This document shows positions 11,146 through 22,744 of a stretch of 64,000 bases of DNA, in pieces; position 1 is the first letter of the stretch, and each line of letters opens with the position of its first letter. The DNA is from Cordia subcordata. Its lineage: Eukaryota > Streptophyta > Magnoliopsida > Boraginales > Cordiaceae. Location: contig JAPTOF010000017.1 in the NCBI GenBank assembly GCA_028554755.1, forward strand, positions 3,720,001 through 3,784,000, given 5' to 3'. The notes beneath the pieces are model-generated. The model had not been told where the DNA came from. It saw nothing but the letters and a program-made list of their open reading frames with translations, and ran no database searches. The translations under genes were made by a program, and so were the position numbers.

Positions 11146-11440
11146 GCAATGGTGAAATGAGCCCCCTTCCTCGTTTTTATACAAGTACAATTTGTAAAAT
11201 TAATGCTGTCAAGTTTCGGAACGTTCCTTTCTTAAGCATGTATGACGTGTACTTTTCGTGTTTCACTATCAGATTAGAAAAAAAAAATTCAATAAAGCAT
11301 AATTTCATATGATGCTCAAGTTTGAAACCAGATAAGAATAATGTAATCAGAAGACGTTGAAATAATAAATACATGTTTTTTTCTTGGATCATCATCCAGA
11401 GAACATGATATGATGTCTGAATATTTGACCAAATCAAATA
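11146..11440 (-). other. Duplicated, decayed P450 promoter region
   Basis: It shares ordered blocks with 8450-8640 (ATGAGCCC; TTAATGCTG; TTCTTAAGCA; the ATCAGATT segment followed by an A run) and with 9110-9175 (ATATTTGACC). No ORF of its own. Confidence 0.55.
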
Positions 11441-11584
11441 TATCCTTGCTGTTTGTTGCGTAGTTCAGCTGTATGACTCAGACTGTGAGCCTGCGTGGTT
11501 AGTCTAATGCTGTGTTTTTTTTATATAATTGTCTGAAATTTTAAATTTAAAATGCATGTAAAATTATATGCGCTTGTGAGAGAA

Positions 11585-11800
11585 TAGCCTTCACGATTCA
11601 ATCCGCAGGTTTGTTACCGGCGTGTCTGGTAAAGGAGACCTTCATTTGCTGCTGCTTCATTGAGGAAACGTTTGATGTCACTAACCAGCCTATGAATCTT
11701 CCAGTTAGCCATGTTCATCGGCTTCTTAGAAGCTGGCACCACAGATTGACAAGATTGTGCATTGCTTTCTCCAGAATAGATTGATTGTGGTCCGACGAGC
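11585..11800 (-). pseudogene. RNase H-like (RVT_3) fragment of a LINE or related sequence
   Basis: Minus-strand frames give NWKIHRLVSDIKRFLNEA and, after a frameshift, KVSFTRHAGNKPAD, the pattern of the end of plant LINE-associated RNase H domains (W..x..L..DIK...., then V.H..R..N..AD). It is short and broken and was probably left by a 5'-truncated LINE. An hAT-type end sequence (CAGGGGCGGACCTA) begins right after it at 11803. Confidence 0.4.
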
Positions 11801-11802
11801 AG

Positions 11803-12469
11803 GGGCGGACCTAAGGTGGTGGTGTGCGTTGGCAGCCGTCATCCCTCGATTTTTTAAAAATTTTTATTTATTTTTCATTTTTTCAAGCTAAATGAACAGT
11901 ATATAGAAAACCATCACTCTCTATTGAGTAGGACAGACTGGTGGTCAACCGCTCCATCTTTTGCAAATTTTCAGCAGTCACTACGAGTAGCCAACTTCGA
12001 CATTTACAATATATATAAAGAAAACAAACGCTCACCACTTGCAGCAGACATGCATTTATAATAAAAAGGCATTCTTCCACAGTTACCGTATATAAACGAC
12101 AAATCATTTTGTTTTTTTAGTTTTTAAATTTTTACGAACCACCTTTTTTTAAAAAAAAATCTTTTTAGTTTTTTAACTTAATAAATTTCCATTATCTCAA
12201 GCTACTTCTCAGAAGTGACAATTTGTTCACTGATTACCATCACAAAAATTACAAATTCTCTCACCTTGTGAATCAAATTGGTATTTTTCACTTCAGTTTT
12301 AGTTTTAACAACTTTTATATTGATGATGACTCGTCCTTATATGGATAGCATTGATATTTTTATTTTGGTGAATTCACTAATTTGATTTTTTCATTCTTGT
12401 CAATAATAAGTTTTATTGATATAATATCTTAGTTTATAGTTTATTATTATTTTAAACTGATTGCCTTCT
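11803..12469. other. Intergenic; starts with an hAT-like terminus CAGGGGCGGACC
   Basis: CAGGGGCGGACCTAAGG at 11803 resembles termini of plant hAT elements (compare 30990). No partner end and no transposase reading were found downstream; the rest is AT-rich with nothing recognised. Confidence 0.3.
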
Positions 12470-13175
12470 ATGATTAAAACATATTATATTATCCCCTCTG
12501 TGCTTTTTAAAAGTTGCACATAATTTCAAAACTTAACTTTTTTCATTTGATTTAATGAAAAGTGTATTACACTCTCCTTTGTTGGATGCACAGATAATAT
12601 AAGAATTTTGTAAACTTTTTCACCAAAATACACGTACTTAAAGTTATAGAGTAATTTATTTATTTTCACTTTAAAAATAAAAAATTAAAAAATAAAATTT
12701 GAAAATACAAAAATAAATATTAACAATTTAGATACAAAATTAAAAATTAAAAAATTAGAAACAAAAATAAAATTAGTAAATTAAAATAAAAATTCAGAAT
12801 TAAAAATTTTGAAATATTAAAAAATTAAACATAACAAATTGATATTTAAAAATAAAATTTAAAATTTCAAAATTCAAAATTTTAAAAATTTATGCTTGAT
12901 TGGGTTCCCTCTGTTAAAGTCAGAAAACTTTTTGACTTTTTCAAGTTAAAAGTTTAAAAAAATATATGTTTTTTTCCAAGTAAATGAAAAGTATATTAAG
13001 AGGGTTTTCTTTTGGTAAGGGTAATTTGGTCTTTTTAAAATCTTATTTAACTATGTTAAGATGTTAAAAGAAATACGGAGAGTGTGTCATTTTTTAAAAA
13101 GTATAAGAGGGTAATGTAGTATGTTTTAAACCCGGGGAGGGGGGAGGGTAGGGGAAGTAATGCGCATTTTACCCT
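12470..13175. mobile_element. MITE family 1, copy 2 (left end lost)
   Basis: The right end GTAATGCGCATTTTACCC matches the family terminus; on the left the alignment starts only at ATTATCCCCTCTGTGC, so the outer TIR is gone. It shares GAAATACGGAGAGTGTG and TTTTTTAAAAAGTATAAGAG with copies 1 and 3. Confidence 0.65.
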
Positions 13176-13263
13176 TTGTAAATATTACTTTCTCAAATTT
13201 TGAGAGGAAATTTGAAACAAAAGTTTTTCAATCTCAAATACGTTTAAAAATATTAAAAATTTT

Positions 13264-14849
13264 GTGTAAATTACGCGATGTGATTTGCATAAGTAGCTCA
13301 TTAACCTCCTGTGTTTACAACATACCACATTACTCCCTTGTACTTCTCAAAAAATAGCACATAATTCCCAAACTTAGCTTTTTCTGTCTAAATTAACGGA
13401 GAGTGCATTACTTTTTTTTTTCTTGCGTGAATGGATGTCAAATGTTAGAATTTATTATGCTAGTCCATCAAATTACCCTCATTTAGACTTATAATATAAT
13501 TTGTTTATTTTCACTTTATAAAATGAAAAATTAAAAATTAAAAAAATTAGAAAAAGTAAAAAAGTAGAAAGATAAAAAAATAAAATTTAAAAATTTAAAA
13601 ATAAAAAATAAAAATAAAATAAAATTTTAAAGATTTAAAACATAGATTCAACATTAAAATTTTAAAATTAAAAAATAAAAAATTTAAAAGTAAAGAATAA
13701 AACTAGAAATATAAAAATTTGGAAAATAAAATTATAAGATATAAAAAATTTATAAAATTAAATATTTTTGGTTTTCAATTTTCTAAATTTTTAAATTTTG
13801 GTTTTTAAAATGGTTTAATATTTAACCTTAATGGAAAGAAGCAAAAGCAATAAAGATAGTAAGGGTAATTTGGTCCGTTTAAAACCTTATTTTAAGACTG
13901 TTAACATATTAACTGAAACGGGAGATTATGTCTAGGAATGGTAATGGAATGAGTATCCTGCCCAAGAAAAAATCTCAAATCATTACTTGGATAGCATCCC
14001 GATTCTCATCCCATACCAAACCCAAATAAAAATTAAATGAAAATCTCATTACTAGAATGTCCAAAACCTGCGAGTATCTTGAACGCCCAAAGCTGGTAAA
14101 AAAAATTAAACTTTAAATAAAAATTTTAATCCCAAATGTCTCAAACCTGCAAAACCCAGAACATCCCAAACCCAAGCTCAAGATATGTTTTAGCCCCTTG
14201 AATCCAAAACCCAAGACTCGGGACCCAAACTAAATTACTAAATTTAAAACACTAACTATTTAAATAAATTTCCTTTTGTTTTCCCAAAAAAATTAAATAA
14301 TATCCCTAAATTTCATTAAAATGATAAATTCAATCTACAAATACAAATTAACATACTTTACTACAAAAAATACAAATCTACATTCTAAAACGCATATAAT
14401 CCATAGCTCAAAGTATCAAACTATAATTGAAAACAATTAAATAAATCTAAATTATATAAACTTAAAACAAAACCATCTACATAACAAAGCAATCAAAATT
14501 TTTACATAACAATGCCATTGACATTAGAAAGAACCCCACAAATCTAAATAAACAAAAATGTAGAAACCAGGTTTGGGAATACAGGTACTCGGGGGGGGGG
14601 GGTCAATCCTAATTCCGTCCCAAACCCTGACGGGTATTTTTAATCGTTTCGGCCTCGTTTCAGGTTTTTAATGGGACGGACTTTTATCGGATAATCGGGT
14701 CAATTGGTACTCTAAGTCATACTCGTCCTGTTGTCATTCCTAATTGTGCCTTTTTTTAAAAAGTATAGGGAGGTAATATAATATATTTTAAATAATATGC
14801 ACAATCAATTACTTATCTATATCATAGGTGTAATGTGCATTTTACCCCT
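13264..14849. mobile_element. MITE family 1, copy 3, with an hAT element nested in it
   Basis: The left part (CCACATTACTCCCTTGTAC, TAGCTTTTTCTGTCTAAATT) and the right end (GTAATGTGCATTTTACCCC) belong to the family. An 810-bp hAT insertion (13933-14742) splits its right arm. Confidence 0.65.
13933..14742. mobile_element. Non-autonomous hAT element, 810 bp, 8-bp target duplication
   Basis: Ends TAGGAATGGTAATG and, read in reverse, TAGGAATGACAACAGG. The flanks ATTATGTC (13925-13932) and ATTGTGCC (14743-14750) agree at 6 of 8 positions, and the host MITE copies confirm that this 8-mer is present once at an empty site. The interior is non-coding with repeated CCCAAACCC and CATCCC patterns and a G run at 14591. 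Confidence 0.75.
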
Positions 14850-14905
14850 ATAAACTTTTAGTCAAAAATATCTTTTCAATTTCATTTCGATTTGAGGCAT
14901 CCGAC

Positions 14906-14919
14906 AATTTCTAACAGTG
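14906..14919 (-). repeat. Possible CACTA terminus (CACTGTTAGAAATT)
   Basis: On the minus strand it matches the CACTA consensus end closely. CTCAAAT/GAAATTTGA subterminal motifs occur at 13190-13250 and 14870-14900, suggesting that MITE copy 3 sits inside a decayed CACTA-like element. Confidence 0.3.
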
Positions 14920-16237
14920 TCTTCACTCCACCTCCCCGTTTATTTCTCAAACCTATCACCCATTACAGTTATCGGCAATACCAGAAATCACCGCAGACAC
15001 CATCGTTGCTCAAAATTCAAGTGAAAATTTCGTCTCTAAATTCTTCCTTTTTGTTGGATAATTCACAATATCATTAGATGATGGGCCATTTTAGAGTGCA
15101 TCAAGAACCGAATGACTTTTTTCTTCAGTAAGATCAAATGTCCAAAAAATAGGTTTATTAGAAAAGATCAATTGATGGATGGTTGGGTTTGGGCCTATTT
15201 TTGGGCCGTTTGTGTTTTGGTTTGCTGTTGTGTCCTGTTTCTTGTGTATTTTAAGCCCAGATGTTGATTTAATGATGTTTCCAACCAAAAGAAGAAAAAA
15301 TTGTGATGGAAATAGGATTTTAAATCATCCTAATAATTCTTTTGTGGTCAAATACTAAAAATAATACACAAGGGATAAAATATTTTTCCCCTAAATATTG
15401 AGATAGAGAAATACATTTCTTTTTGGTGCTTTTAAGGTATTTCATCCAAAAACTCTACAAATATTGTGACATGCGTTAGCAGAGATTTAAATCTTAGATA
15501 ACTTTTTCAGCTATATTCTTTGTTATTAACTAGAGTATATCTTGTGGAATATACTGCAGAAATATGTACTTTTAATTATTTATTAGTAATAATTATTTTT
15601 TATATTTTATGTGAGGGCAAAATATAAATATATATTTAAAATTTTAATTTTTGGGACGTTTTCAATACTAATCATGTTCTTATGAGAAATTTTTAGTAAT
15701 TGAATAAAATATTTAAAGTGAGAAAGTAAAATAAAAAATAATTAATTTGATATGAAAAAACAATAAAAGATTTTGGGGTTATTTTTAGATATAAATAGTA
15801 TTATTGATTGGTAATTAAATAGATTTAAATTAAGCAATAGATGTGTATATAAGGGTAGACTAAGCATTTTGTTGGATGGAAGAGAGTCTCTAGCTTAGAA
15901 TAATAATATGTGGAAGAAATTTTATATATATATATATATACTAGTTTGTTGCCCGTGCTACGTATGACATCTGAACGTGCAAATTTTTATTATGAAAAAG
16001 GCGCAAGATTGTTTTGAGATGGTTTCTTAAATTAGTATATGATGTATATGTATCTGGTGAAAAAAATAGCTATTGATCTTATGCATATATCATATATTTA
16101 TTGCATCATATGCATTTACGGCAAATGAAGTAAGAACATATTTGAAAATTAATATAAGTAATGTATATTCTCGCCAAGGCACAAGTAGGAAATTCTTGAC
16201 GTTCTCAAACAACTATAAATAAAAAATTTATAAATAT
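14920..16237. other. Intergenic, no gene recognised
   Basis: AT-rich with a TA run near 15925-15945 followed by CTAGTTTGTTGCCCGTGCTA. Short ORFs here have no recognisable domains. Confidence 0.5.
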
Positions 16238-16725
16238 AAATTAAATAAATTTAAACATGTTATAAGTTCAAAGTTAAAAATTAAGAATTTAAATTAAACA
16301 AATATAAACATTTTAAAAAATGGGTTATTTTTAATTTTTAAATTTTAAAAGTAAAAGTGGGTTATTTTTGAACTCCTAGCTTTCCTTGGGCTATTTCTGA
16401 AAATGTTTCAAAAGTAGGCTATTTTTAAAATAGATTTGAGAAAATGGGTTAACAATAAAAAATATCCTTGTTAAAAATTAAAATTAAATAAATTTAAATG
16501 TTTTATAAGTTACAAGTTAAAAATTAAAAATTAAAATTAAATAAATTTAAATATTCTAAAAACTAGGTTATTTGTAATTTTTAATTTTTAATTTTTAAAA
16601 GAGAAATTGGTTTTTTTTTAACTCTCAGCTTTTCTTTGGGTTTTTTTTTAAAACGTTTTAAAAAGTGACTTATTTTTAAAATAGAGTTGAGAAAATGAGT
16701 TAACAATAAAAAAACATCATTGTTA
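16238..16725. repeat. Tandem duplication of about 245 bp
   Basis: Copies at about 16238-16471 and 16482-16725 share the ordered blocks AAATTAAATAAATTTAAA, GGTTATTT, TTTCTTTGGG/TTTCCTTGGG, CTATTTTTAAAATAGA and GAGAAAATG, then GTTAACAATAAAA. Moderate divergence. Confidence 0.75.
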
Positions 16726-16997
16726 ATGACATGCCACACAAGCCTACACAAAAAAAGACAGTATGAAATCTCTCTCCATCCTCATTGAAAAAGAAAAAAA
16801 AAAAAAAAGAAGAAGACAACATGCAATCAAATCTCAACTGTTGCTGTGTTCAACAATCACATGGTCACAATTTATCAACCAGGACCAACCAACACATGAC
16901 AAGAGTGCCGTGCAAATGGGCGGGAAAAGGGATGACTCTATGGTTGTTGCAATAGTATAATGCTGTAGACTGTAGACATATATGCTTTAAACTAATT

Positions 16998-17198
16998 ATG
17001 CCATCTTTTCCTTCTTTCTTACTTATCATCATCACAACTCCCCACTTTATTTCTGCACTAGCTACTAGTCAAGAGACAACACATTATGAGCTTCAATTAG
17101 TAAAAGAAAAGTGCAGGGTTGCTGAACCATTAATGTCCTTTTCTACCACGGATGAAGTAGTCTATTGTTATATTATTTACTTGAACGAAAAATTTTGA
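16998..17198 (+). CDS. Small ORF, 66 aa, with signal-peptide-like start (unproven)
   Basis: The ORF opens MPSFPSFLLIIITTPHFISA, a hydrophobic stretch followed by LAT, so it could be a cleaved secretion signal; the remaining 40 residues have two Cys and no domain I know. No convincing promoter, intron or neighbour supports it, and it lies in repeat-rich DNA. It may be a decayed first exon or chance. Confidence 0.15.
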   Translation: MPSFPSFLLIIITTPHFISALATSQETTHYELQLVKEKCRVAEPLMSFSTTDEVVYCYIIYLNEKF

Positions 17199-17329
17199 GA
17201 TCAATTTTTGATATGTGCAAATACTATATCATGGGTCTATAATTTTTCATAGATAAAAATAAAATTAAAATATTAATGTCCTTTCCTCGTGATGAACTGC
17301 CAACCTCACCAAGTGATGAAAATGCTCAG

Positions 17330-17595
17330 GGCATGTTTGACAAAATTAGCTGTTAGGATAGTTGATAGCTGTTTGAGTAGCTAATAACTGTTTTGATAAC
17401 TGATACCTGTTGTACTTTAGCTGTTAGCTTATAGCTATTTCGGTAGCTTATAGCTGTTGTATTTTAGCTGTTAACTGATAGCTAGTTAGCTAGCTAATTG
17501 AACAAAATGTACTCAGTAAATTAGCTATTAGATTAATTGATGAATGTAAAATGACGTAAAAAGACATTGATATTATATTATTATTATTGTTGTTG

Positions 17596-17629
<34 letters not shown>

Positions 17630-17651
17630 AATGATCATGATGATGATGATG

Positions 17652-17689
<38 letters not shown>

Positions 17690-18260
17690 TTATTATTATT
17701 ATTATTAGTAGTAGTATTATTGTTGTTGTTGTTGTTGTTGCTTCTTCTTCTTATTATTATTATAGGAAGAAGATAATATATTTTACAGTTAGACAATTTA
17801 TTTTAGAATAATATTTTAATGTTAAAATATAAATAATTTTTGATAAAGAATTTGTATTAATATTATAAAAATTAATTTTAATATATTCAATATTTATTTT
17901 GTTTAAAAAAAACTAATTAAAAGTATACTTTTTAGTATATGTTGATTAGATAGAATTTAAAATTTATTTTTATATTATTTTTAATTTCTATTTGTGAAAG
18001 AAAAGGTAAAAAATATAGAGAGAAATTAGAGAAAGAATAGGATTGTCAAAAAAAAGTAAAGAAAAGGGTAGAACTGCCCAAAAAAAGTAAAAAGCTAACA
18101 ATTACTTGAAAGGCTAAAATTTTTAGCTTTTAAGAAATGTTAATCAAAACACTAAAAGCTAATACGAACAACTAATTCACCGAATAAGACTCCTTTAACA
18201 AAATAGAGTTTTGACTTGGTCAAAATGCTAAAAGCTATTCCAAAAATTGTCACCGAACTC
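17330..18260. mobile_element. MITE-like element with TAGCTGTTAG repeats and trinucleotide satellites
   Basis: The left side (GGGCATGTTTGACAAAATTA) carries repeated TAGCTGTTAG and TTATAGCT motifs; the right side carries the mirrored forms (GCTAAAAATTTTAGC-like, AAAGCTAA, AAAGCTATT). This is the pattern of hAT-type MITEs in plants. Exact ends are not certain. A long compound satellite sits in the middle. Confidence 0.4.
17590..17766. repeat. Compound trinucleotide satellite (GAT, AAT, ATT, GTT, CTT)
   Basis: Successive runs of GAT, AAT, ATT, GTT and CTT. The ORF across it is only poly-Asp, poly-Asn and poly-Leu and is not a gene. Confidence 0.95.
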
Positions 18261-18520
18261 ACACTTAGTTGAGCCGCTTTGTTCCTCGCTGCCTGTTGGA
18301 TCTTTCAACTGAAAAAAATTTTATTCATGGTATTCCACGTACGAGCTATGTTAAATTGGTGCCAAAAAGAGTTAGCGAGAGTGTTAGTAAAGGATTCTCG
18401 AATTTATAATTTATCTATAGGAGAAAATTGTATTTACATCTAGCAACTCAAGTATATACACGAATAAGAACTTCTCAAGAAGAATGGTCTAGATTATAGT
18501 GCCATTTACATAGCAACCTG
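18261..18520. other. Intergenic, nothing recognised
   Basis: Unique-looking non-coding DNA with no motif or domain found. Confidence 0.5.
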
Positions 18521-18598
18521 TTTGCTAGTTGGTTGTCAAGCTCTGCATCGGTGGTCAAGTTCTGCTAGTTGAATTTATTGTTGTAAAAAAAAAAAAAA
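18521..18598 (+). mobile_element. Short poly(A) retroposon, 78 bp, 15-bp target duplication
   Basis: It ends in a run of about 14 A. The flanks TTACATAGCAACCTG (18506-18520) and TTACATAGCACCTTG (18599-18613) agree at 13 of 15 positions. Body and tail differ from the TTCGACC class. Confidence 0.65.
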
Positions 18599-18744
18599 TT
18601 ACATAGCACCTTGTCTCATTCATTTGACGAAGCTATTGTGGGCACTTGGTCCACGAAATCTTAAAGGATTCTTGGGAGTGCAAGGTTAAGAATGTTAAAT
18701 TCTTATGTTTGGTTCATCGAATAAAAAGCATGCCTAGGAATATT

Positions 18745-20155
18745 TGATGGGTGCCAAATCTACCACAAATAAATACCTAGCTCTCTTTTGCAAATTTAGT
18801 TGTGCAAGTGTTGAGTTAAGTTCATATCCTTGGGGATTGGAAGAGTTAGTTTATGCTTATTATACCAATCAAACTAATCAAGTAAGCCACAAACAATCAT
18901 GGAGGAAGGGAGTGTTGGTGCGAAAAACTAAAATAAAACAATTCTGTCTAACACACTGGATGAGTGTGGGCACGCAAACTAGGCAGAAATTATAAAAATA
19001 CACTGACAATGAAATAAAAGCTATTTATGCAAACCTAAATTCAAAATAAAACTTCAAAATCAGTATAAAAAGAGAAACCAATAAAATCAAAGCCTAGCCT
19101 TGGGTATAATCTTAGTTTTGGTCTACGTTCTCAATCCTAGATGCAAAGATGACTTTCATCTATTTTGAGAAACCAGTTATGGTCGTCGGCATAGCCTAAC
19201 AACCTAATCTTTTCTTTCAGTGTTGATAATGATTTAAACCTCCTACGATTTTTTCCCACTATCATCTTACCAACTAGATGGCTTAACACTCAGAGGTGCC
19301 CGCAGAATCAATCTAATGGCAGCAATAAAACTTTTAGAAAGACCTAATTTTAAAAGTCGATTCTCTCATAGCAATATCTCATATATATTATGTTTCTACC
19401 CTGGAGACATAGTCACCACTATTATTAGATTAATTAAGTTAATCTATTGGCTACCTATCATCAAACAATTGAATAATTACATGCAAAATTAAACAATTAC
19501 CAGATAATATTAATTTTTAAATCAGTAAACACACAAATACCAAAATAAAAGTAAAAGGAGAGAAATAATTAGATTTCCCGGGATTTGAAGAAACCAAAAT
19601 CCGGATTAACTCTTGGCTAGAAAGAAAATTAAAACGCTATAGTCATGAAGATGACGCCTAAGAGAAAAAGCTGCTGGAAAGTATTTTCTGAATATTCACT
19701 AGATGATTCCTTTGTAATTTTCTAGAGAATGTATAGAAAATATGTTGACCAAGAGTTCCTTTTGATAGGAAATTCTTTAATGGCTAATAACAAAATAAAA
19801 AGTAAAAGTTCAGATATTACAAGCTTTAATAAAATAAAAGTCTTCCATATCAATCTCCTTTGTTTTAGAATAAATGGTAAGTCTTTAATCACAATTCTTT
19901 TCCAAAAGCGCTACAAACATCTCGAAGCTTTGGTCAAATCCAGTCATTCCGTGTAGTACTTCTAGGTCAGCTTTTAAGGCGACAGAATAACTCCAAACAC
20001 GTCCAAAAGTCTCTTGAATCCATATATAATACTTTCAACTTCTTTTTCTAACCATAAACATGCAAAAATACATAAGACAGTGCCAATTAAGAAACATCTA
20101 ATTCTAAAATCAAGCGCAATTAACTATGAATTTAGTGCCTATTTCGAACTTATCA
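18745..20155 (-). repeat. Solo LTR of the same gypsy family as 611-1997
   Basis: It starts TGATGGGTGCCA and ends TTATCA, aligns with the LTR at 611-1997 throughout, and has no gag, pol or primer site on either side. By homology it lies in the same orientation, so it is marked minus. The 5-bp flanks (ATATT and AATCA) do not match, so decay or recombination has obscured the target duplication. Confidence 0.75.
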
Positions 20156-20399
20156 AATCACATTTCCAGGAATCCAATATTCCCTTGAATTTCACAATGT
20201 TCATTCCCATATGAGAAGGTGAAAATCTTGCGTCACTGAGTTGCGGGAATGTGTTAGATATACTAAAAAGACAAAACTAACTGTATTAGCAATAATAAAA
20301 TTATCTTTTTTCTATTATTTTCTTCTTTTTAATGTACAAGTTTGGTCAACACCCAAATGGTCAAGCTCACCACATTACACACATTCGGTTATCACCTAC

Positions 20400-20644
20400 A
20401 TAGTCAAACATACATACTATACACATATTACACACACAATGCACATACATTAAACATAATACTTAGACATTATTCACACACACTACGTATATTATAATGA
20501 CATTATGCACACATTACACATACATCATACACACATTACACGTTTTCCATGCATACTATATATATTAAATTTATATAAATTGTACATAATACACACAACA
20601 TATCACATTACACACACTAACCACACATTCTATACATATTGCAC

Positions 20645-20685
<41 letters not shown>

Positions 20686-20790
20686 CATACACATGCTACA
20701 CATACACATCACACACATCACATATGTTACACAGATTAAACATATTATATACATTATACATATTACATACATTGCACAAACAAATTTGAT
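20400..20790. repeat. Imperfect TACACAT/CATTACACA satellite with a TA run
   Basis: Hundreds of bases of varied ACACAT, TACACAT and CATTATAC units plus a run of about 16 TA at 20649-20681. The His/Thr/Tyr-rich ORFs over it are artefacts. Confidence 0.85.
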
Positions 20791-21243
20791 ATCTTTATTT
20801 TTTTTTAAATTATGACTTTTTGGAAAATGACTCCAAATCTCCAGAGTTCGGTTTAAACCAAATATAACAAGTAAATATTCTGAAAATTATTTTTAATTTT
20901 TCTATAAATATGTTTAGCATACCAAAAGGTTTTAGTAACTTTCTCAGTAATGTAATTCCTGGGAATGAAAAATTATTCCGTAAACCAAACACTTGTTTAG
21001 AATAATGTTTTTATATCACTTTTTCACTATTACCCTCCTTTACACTTTTTTTATATAGTAAAAATTTGCGCATGAAATAAAAAAACTTTCATGTATATAG
21101 CAGATATTATATTATATAAGAAAAAGGTGAAAGTAGTGATATGTTGTAGTATAATTTACATATTAACACATAAGATATCTATAAGTGGGCCATTTTCATA
21201 AGCACATACAAGACCCTTGAGAATCACGTAACTGCCAGAATTT

Positions 21244-21467
21244 AGGATTCATTTAAATTGACTATTTAAAAAGTATTTTTTTAAAAAAATTTGAAAAAAG
21301 TATTTTTTTAATAAGTTGAAGATTTTTGACTTCTGAAAAACTTGTATTTTAAACTTTTTTAAAGTTTTAATTTTTTTTAAAAACCAAGCCAAATATTATT
21401 GTAAAAAATATTTTTTTAAACAAGTATTTTTTTTTAAAAAAATAAAAAGATCCAAACATGCCTTAAG
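21244..21467. mobile_element. AT-rich hAT-like MITE (TTTAAATTGAC ... GATCCAAACATGCC)
   Basis: Both ends carry the ATGTTTGGATC-like terminus in opposite sense, with mirrored AAAAAGTATTTTTTTAA blocks. It is related to elements at 22745-22988, 47532-48033 and 63651-63875. Confidence 0.5.
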
Positions 21468-21785
21468 ATACATGGTGTCTTATATAGTGTTTTTTATTTT
21501 TGAAACCCCCCACCTCTTATGGGAATCAAACACCTCACTCATGAAGAAGATAGTCTCAATTACTTGAACTATCTTTTAATCCTTGTGGCTTGTATAATTA
21601 TATGCTCAATCCTACTTCCAATCATAAGAAGACAAGCAATTCTACTAATTTTATTTTAAGTCTCACAAGGTGAAAAATGACCTCAGTAAGAGCGGACCAT
21701 CATACTTATTTCACTATTCATATATATATATATATATGATCTAATTTTCAGGGACCTGGATTCATTTGTATTACATCTGAATATA

Positions 21786-22012
21786 GAGCTTGTTTGTATT
21801 GGCTTTTTTTCAGGAAAAAATACTTTTTTTTTTGAAAAAGTTATATTAAATTTGCAATAACTATTTGGTTTGGCTTTCAAAAAAGCTAAAACTCTGAAAA
21901 AAGCTCAAATACAGCTTTTTTTAGAAGCTAAAATTTTCAGCTTCTCAAGAAAAGTTTTTTTTTAAAAGCTGTTAAAAAAACGTTTCTGAAAAAAGCCAGT
22001 CCAAACGAGCCC
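21786..22012. mobile_element. hAT-like MITE, 227 bp (GAGCTTGTTTG / GGGCTCGTTTG ends)
   Basis: The left GAGCTTGTTTGTATTGGCTT mirrors the right end read in reverse, GGGCTCGTTTGGACTGGCTT, and the inner AAGCT/AGCTT blocks also mirror. The minus-strand ORF over it is chance. Confidence 0.65.
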
Positions 22013-22084
22013 ATAGTACTGTATTCTTTTCTGCGTAGTAAATGTAGCATAATCGTTCTTCAACCCGTCATCCTATTACCGTCT

Positions 22085-22348
22085 TATGTCATTGTGTTGG
22101 TACGTGCTCTTATTGTACTCAAATATTGTAGTTACGATTTCAAAGAGTACTTAGTGGGTATTCGGATGGCTTATCAAAAAATTACTTAAAATATATTTAA
22201 CTTTAGTTATATTTCTTTTTATTTTCAACTTAGTAATTTACCAGCTGCTTAAATAAACGATGCCACCATTCTAATATGACACATGTCATTGTGTTGCTAC
22301 GTCCTCTTATAACATCCAAATATTGTCATTACGATTTCAGAGTACTTA
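22085..22348. repeat. Direct repeats of ~65 bp flanking a ~130-bp spacer
   Basis: 22085-22153 and 22284-22348 share TGTCATTGTGTTG, TACG, CTCTTAT, CAAATATTGT and TTACGATTTCA with GAGTACTTA. A local duplication, non-coding. Confidence 0.7.
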
Positions 22349-22744
22349 ACCGTGTTAATTAGTTCTCCAACTCTTCCTAATTCTTTCATCTCTCTTTGTT
22401 TTATTCTTCATTCTCCTTCCTATTTCAAAATTTACACAAATACAAGCATAAGCATGTAATCCTGTGTTGTAACTCAAGGACATGAACTTGATTCATTATT
22501 TACCAAAAAAAAGAAAAAAAAAGATTTTATCAAGCCACTGTGAATTTAGATACCTTTTCGTTTTCTCTTTTTCAGTGCGTAACTAATTGCATACCCCTTG
22601 AAAGTTAGAAAATATAGCACTATATTCTTATGACATTAGCAAGTATCCATTTATACAAGAATCTGAATTTGATCCCAACCCGTTAAAATCATCCATCATT
22701 GTGCATCTGCATATATGCAGAGAATCTGCATTGATCCTGTCTAC

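Larger units (their letters stand above)
18706..20992. mobile_element. MITE (TGTTTGGTT ends) that hosts a solo LTR
   Basis: The left end TGTTTGGTTCATCGAATAA with CCTAGGAAT is mirrored by the right end read in reverse (TGTTTGGTTTACGGAATAA with CCCAGGAAT). Between them lie the inserted LTR (18745-20155) and a CACATTA-rich satellite. Without these the element would be roughly 500 bp. Confidence 0.5.

Noticed and set aside
15944..15980. Possible Helitron or other element start (CTAGTTTGTTGCCCGTGCTA after a TA run)
   Set aside because: No matching 3' hairpin with CTRR end and no second copy in the window to support it.
17567..17776. ORF of poly-Asp, poly-Asn and poly-Leu
   Set aside because: Pure trinucleotide satellite.
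20241..20789. His/Thr/Tyr-rich ORFs
   Set aside because: Translation of ACACAT/TATA satellite DNA.
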